In this document: positions 61,071-64,000 of the stretch, one piece after another
Numbering within the stretch: position 1 is the first letter of the stretch
Layout: the number at the start of each line of letters is the position of its first letter
Assembly (NCBI GenBank): GCA_963765545.1
Contig: CAVXWW010000009.1
Location: 496,001 to 560,000 of the forward strand
Direction: 5' to 3'
Source of the DNA: JARRPM01 sp963765545
GTDB taxonomy: Bacteria > Pseudomonadota > Gammaproteobacteria > Pseudomonadales > Halieaceae
DNA: 64,000 nucleotides
The notes under the pieces: generated by a model
Told to the model about the DNA's origin: nothing
Database searches by the model: none
The model's input: only the letters and a program-made list of their open reading frames with translations
Made by a program: the position numbers and the translations under genes

Positions 61071-62595
61071 AGAGCGTATCCACATTGATAATTGCGACGC
61101 CCTGCTCCAGGGCAAATTTCTCGGTGTTGCGACGGGCCTTGCCGCGCACGAAAAAGGGGATTTTGCGCAGTTCCTGTTCGGCTGCGGTCTCCCAGTCCAA
61201 CTCTCTTGCACCGTCTGTGGCGCTGGCTGTGACGCGCTCTCCTCCTGAGCTCTCCTCGCCAGCAAGATGGGATGGCGTCGCGGAGTCGTTGAACTCGAAA
61301 TCATCCCGGAACATGGTGAGGAGGTGCTCTTCCAGTCCCATCATCAATGGGTGCACCCAGGTATCAAAGATGACATTCGCGCCTTCGAATCCCATTTGCG
61401 GGGAGTACCGGGCGGGATAATCCTGCACATGGGCCGGCGTGGAGATCACGGCGCAGGGTATGCCCAGCCGTTTGGCGATATGTCGCTCCATCTGGGTGCC
61501 AAGCACAAGTTCCGGTTGCAGGCTGGCAACCTGGTGCTCGACCTCCAGATAGTCATCGGTGATCAGTGCTTCGAGGCCATAGTTGCGGGCCGCACTGCGC
61601 ACATCCCTGGCCTGCTCTCTGGAATACGTCCCCAGGCCCACAACCTCAAACCCCAATTCGTCACGAGCGACCCTGGCCGCAGCGATAGCGTGGCTGGCGT
61701 CTCCAAAGACAAATACGCGCTTGCCGGTGAGATAGGTGGAATCCACGGAGCGTGAGTACCACGGAAGTCGACTGTCATTCACTCTGGCGGGCAGGGTGAT
61801 ACCGGTCGCGCTTGCCACTTCTGCGAGGAAGTCCTCTGTGGCACCGACCCCAATGGGTACGGTCTTGATAGTCGGTTGCTTGAAAGAGCGCTCCAGCCAG
61901 TTGCAGGCGGTGTCTGCCACCTCCGGGTACAGGCAGACGTTGGCATCGGCCTCGGGCAGGCGCAGCAAGTCCATTGGCGTGGCGCCGGCAGGTGCCACCA
62001 CGTTGATATCAACGCCAATCGACAGCAGCAGTTTGCTGATCTCGGGTATATCGTCGCGGCAGCGGAATCCGAGCGCGCTCGGGCCAAGCAGGTTGACACT
62101 GGGGCGACGGTCTGACGCTCGCGCCGGCCGCTGCCAGTCAGGAGCGGGCACCTGCTTGTTAAGCAGTGCCCGCACCAGGCTGTAAAAGGTTTCGCTCGCT
62201 CCCCAGTTCTCCTTGCGCGAGTAGGCCAGCATTTCCAGTGGCACTACCGGCACCGACAGGCCTGCGCTGGCAGCCAGCGAGCCGGGCTGGTCCTGCAACA
62301 ACTCGGCTGTACAGGAATCGGCGACCAGTATGACCTGTGGATTGAAACGTTCGGCGACTTCGTTCAGGGTGCGAATTACCAGTTGTGCGGTATCGCCGCC
62401 CAGGTCCCTGGCCTGAAAAGTGGTATAGGTCACGGGAGGACGTTTGCCGTGGCGTTCAATCATGGTGAACAGCAGATCGGCATAGGTATCACCCTGCGGC
62501 GAATGCAGCACCAGGTGTACGCCCTCCATCGATGCGGCGACGCGGATTGCACCCACGTGAGGCGGGCCTTCGTAAGTCCAGAAGCTAAGTTCCAA
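61042..62595 (-). CDS. bchB: Light-independent protochlorophyllide reductase subunit B
   Basis: A 517-residue NifK-like subunit. From TTG 62595 it begins MELSFWTYEGPPHVGAIRVA, the classic BchB N-terminus with the Asp/aspartate cluster ligand further on; DTYADLLFTMIERHGKRPPV, VADSCTAELLQDQPGSLA and the C-terminal KIPFFVRGKARRNTEKFALE domain follow. TTG 62595 starts 2 bp before the end of the bchN stop region; no ATG or GTG fits, as the open frame upstream belongs to bchN in another phase. Confidence 0.94.
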   Translation of the reverse strand: MELSFWTYEGPPHVGAIRVAASMEGVHLVLHSPQGDTYADLLFTMIERHGKRPPVTYTTFQARDLGGDTAQLVIRTLNEVAERFNPQVILVADSCTAELLQDQPGSLAASAGLSVPVVPLEMLAYSRKENWGASETFYSLVRALLNKQVPAPDWQRPARASDRRPSVNLLGPSALGFRCRDDIPEISKLLLSIGVDINVVAPAGATPMDLLRLPEADANVCLYPEVADTACNWLERSFKQPTIKTVPIGVGATEDFLAEVASATGITLPARVNDSRLPWYSRSVDSTYLTGKRVFVFGDASHAIAAARVARDELGFEVVGLGTYSREQARDVRSAARNYGLEALITDDYLEVEHQVASLQPELVLGTQMERHIAKRLGIPCAVISTPAHVQDYPARYSPQMGFEGANVIFDTWVHPLMMGLEEHLLTMFRDDFEFNDSATPSHLAGEESSGGERVTASATDGARELDWETAAEQELRKIPFFVRGKARRNTEKFALEQGVAIINVDTLYEAKAHFNR

Positions 62596-62597
62596 GG

Positions 62598-63878
62598 TCA
62601 GACCTCCAGGCGCGATTGACGCGCGAGTGGTCGACTGAAGAGGCCGGCAAGATCGCCGGCCTGGTCGAATCCCTGAATCGGAGTGAACATCAGTTCTATT
62701 GACCACTTGGTGCGCAGTCCCTCGGCTTCCAGCGGATTGGCTATGCCCAGACCACACACGGTGAGATCGGGGCGGTCCTGCCGTACCCGGTCCAATTGCA
62801 GTTCGAGGTCCTGGCCTTCGGTGATGCGCACACCTCCAGGCAGCAGAGCAGCTTCCGCTCCAAGCAGTTGCTGGTCCAGGTAGGGGGTTCCCACTTCCAC
62901 CAACTCCATGCCGCACTCCCGTGCCACGAAGCGTGCCAGCGGTATCTCCAGCTGTGAATCCGGCAGGAATGAAATGCGCTGGCCCTCAAGCTTTTCACTT
63001 TGCTGACCGACGGCGCGTCGGGCCCGCGCCAGCGGTGCAGCGGTGACCTGCTCAAACAACCCAGGGTCTACCTGCCAGGCCAGCGCCGCACTGCGCAGCC
63101 ATTCCAGGGTGCCCTCGGCGCCCAGGGGGAACGGCGCCTGCAGCAGCCTGGCGCCGCGCTTTTGCAGTGCCCGGGCGGTCTCGTTCAGGAAGGGTTGCGC
63201 CAGCAACACCCGGGTATTGCTGCCAACCGCTGGCAGGTCGCTGGCGCTGCGTGCGGGGAAAAAGTGCACGGGCCCGATACCCAGTTCGGTAAACATTCTG
63301 GCGAACTGATCCTCGACAATATCCGAGAGGGTGCCCGCCACCAGCAACTGTGGTGTGCTGGAGCTGGACTCCGGCAGCTCCGCAGCCAGGTTTTGCAGAC
63401 AGCTGTCCTCGCCCTGTGTAAAGGTGGTTTCGATGCCACTGCCTGAGTAATCGACGAATCTCAGGCGGCCCTCATAGCGCTTGCCCAGGCGCTGGGCGGC
63501 GTTGCCTAGATCCAGTTTGATCACTTCGGAGGGGCAGGAACTTACCAGGAAAATGGTTTTGATCTCGGGGCGCCTGGCGACGACCTGGCCGACCACCCGG
63601 TCCAGTTCCTCATTGCAATCGGCCAGTCCCGCCAGGTCTCTATCCTGTAAGACGGCGGTGGCAAACCGCGGCTCCGCAAAGATCATCACACCTGCCGCAG
63701 ACTGGATGAGGTGAGCGCAGGTGCGGGATCCCACCACCAGGAAAAATGCATCCTGGATCTTGCGGTGTAGCCAGATAATCGATGTGAGGCCGCAAAACAC
63801 CGCACGTTGTCCGCGCTCCTGATGGGCGACCAGCGCATTAGGGGGCGCAGTGTCGCAGGCGAGAACTGCGCCTGTCAT
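62598..63878 (-). CDS. bchN: Light-independent protochlorophyllide reductase subunit N
   Basis: A 426-residue NifD-like subunit. Cluster cysteines lie in VFCGLTSIIWLHRKIQDAFF, VVGSRTCAHLIQSAAGVMIF and FLVSSCPSEVIKLDLGNAAQ. It forms the catalytic tetramer with BchB, which binds protochlorophyllide. ATG 63878 overlaps the bchF stop. It belongs to the bchFNBHLM-lhaA-puhABC superoperon, in which almost every junction overlaps. Confidence 0.95.
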   Translation of the reverse strand: MTGAVLACDTAPPNALVAHQERGQRAVFCGLTSIIWLHRKIQDAFFLVVGSRTCAHLIQSAAGVMIFAEPRFATAVLQDRDLAGLADCNEELDRVVGQVVARRPEIKTIFLVSSCPSEVIKLDLGNAAQRLGKRYEGRLRFVDYSGSGIETTFTQGEDSCLQNLAAELPESSSSTPQLLVAGTLSDIVEDQFARMFTELGIGPVHFFPARSASDLPAVGSNTRVLLAQPFLNETARALQKRGARLLQAPFPLGAEGTLEWLRSAALAWQVDPGLFEQVTAAPLARARRAVGQQSEKLEGQRISFLPDSQLEIPLARFVARECGMELVEVGTPYLDQQLLGAEAALLPGGVRITEGQDLELQLDRVRQDRPDLTVCGLGIANPLEAEGLRTKWSIELMFTPIQGFDQAGDLAGLFSRPLARQSRLEV

Positions 63879-64000
63879 TCGATTGCCCCGACCCAGCTAT
63901 GGGTGGATGTCGATTCACTTGAGCTGCGGGCGGCCTGCAGTTTGATCAGGAACTGGGCGGCATTGATCAGGTAGGTGCTATAGGCGGCCAGTGCCAGCCA
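63875..64000 (-). CDS. bchF: 3-vinyl bacteriochlorophyllide hydratase, 3' end only
   Basis: The last 41 codons are visible and read WLALAAYSTYLINAAQFLIK, then LQAARSSSES to stop TGA 63875, which overlaps the bchN ATG. This matches the C-terminal helix of BchF (AAYxxYLxNAAQFLxKLRxAR), and bchF is the usual neighbour upstream of bchN. BchF hydrates the 3-vinyl group before BchC oxidises it. The rest lies beyond the window. Confidence 0.85.
   Translation of the reverse strand, partial: WLALAAYSTYLINAAQFLIKLQAARSSSESTSTHSWVGAIE

Noticed and set aside
1..64000. CRISPR arrays, tRNA or rRNA genes
   Set aside because: No regularly spaced direct repeats and no recognisable tRNA or rRNA sequence were seen on reading through; a covariance-model search would be decisive.

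Overview
This window looks like a chromosomal segment of an aerobic anoxygenic phototrophic gammaproteobacterium, most plausibly of the marine OM60/NOR5 (Halieaceae) type. The basis is a proteobacterial photosynthesis gene cluster with a tetraheme pufC, pufBA placed after pufLMC, spirilloxanthin-type carotenoid genes and tandem PpsR/CrtJ-type operators, next to an Mrp-like antiporter operon and an alkane-hydroxylase-type P450 relic. The taxon is an inference from gene content and order, not from a marker gene.

Positions 1-6060 hold the 3' part of a tightly overlapping Mrp/Mnh-like cation-proton antiporter operon: G (cut by the window edge), a fused DUF4040-MnhB protein, C, and three large proton-channel subunits of the MnhD/MnhA/NuoL-M type. 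Positions 6061-26500 form an accessory region rich in decay. It carries at least seven degenerate fragments of IS6-family transposase genes, all on the plus strand, one apparently intact IS110-family transposase with a long 3' non-coding flank, and several broken genes: a TPR protein fragment, a pectinacetylesterase-like gene cut at both ends, a CaiB/BaiF CoA-transferase with an internal deletion, the tail of a quinohemoprotein dehydrogenase-like gene, a CYP153-like P450 with an in-frame stop, and a UrtA-like binding protein with a frameshift in a G8 tract. Apparently intact genes among them include a SAM methyltransferase, an OafA/SGNH acyltransferase whose first codons come from an IS6 tail, a 2OG-Fe(II) oxygenase, DUF169 and DUF3047 proteins, an AraC regulator divergent from a crotonase, a YugP-like zinc peptidase, DUF4239 and AIM24 proteins and a SYLF-domain protein.

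Positions 26686-64000 are the photosynthesis cluster and its edge. A minus-strand DUF3422/alpha-beta hydrolase pair is divergent from bchIDO. Then follow crtI-crtB (plus), crtC-crtD (minus), crtE-crtF and bchCXYZ-pufQ-pufLMC-pufBA (plus), idi (plus), and on the minus strand hemN, puhE, puhCBA, lhaA, bchM, bchL, bchH, bchB, bchN and the 3' end of bchF. Together these supply Mg-chelatase, protochlorophyllide and chlorophyllide reductases, most late bacteriochlorophyll steps, a spirilloxanthin-type carotenoid pathway, the type-II reaction centre L, M, C and H subunits, LH1 alpha and beta, and assembly factors. The oxidative cyclase (acsF), often found between puhC and puhE, is not there; bchG, bchP and ppsR are not in the window either.

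Regulation is unusually readable. Three intergenic regions (before crtI, between crtD and crtE, before bchC) each carry two TGT-N12-ACA palindromes 7-8 bp apart, the classic tandem PpsR/CrtJ arrangement, and one more palindrome lies just before pufB. Stable hairpins flank pufBA. Nearly all genes in the bchF-to-puhA block overlap by a few bases and are probably translationally coupled.
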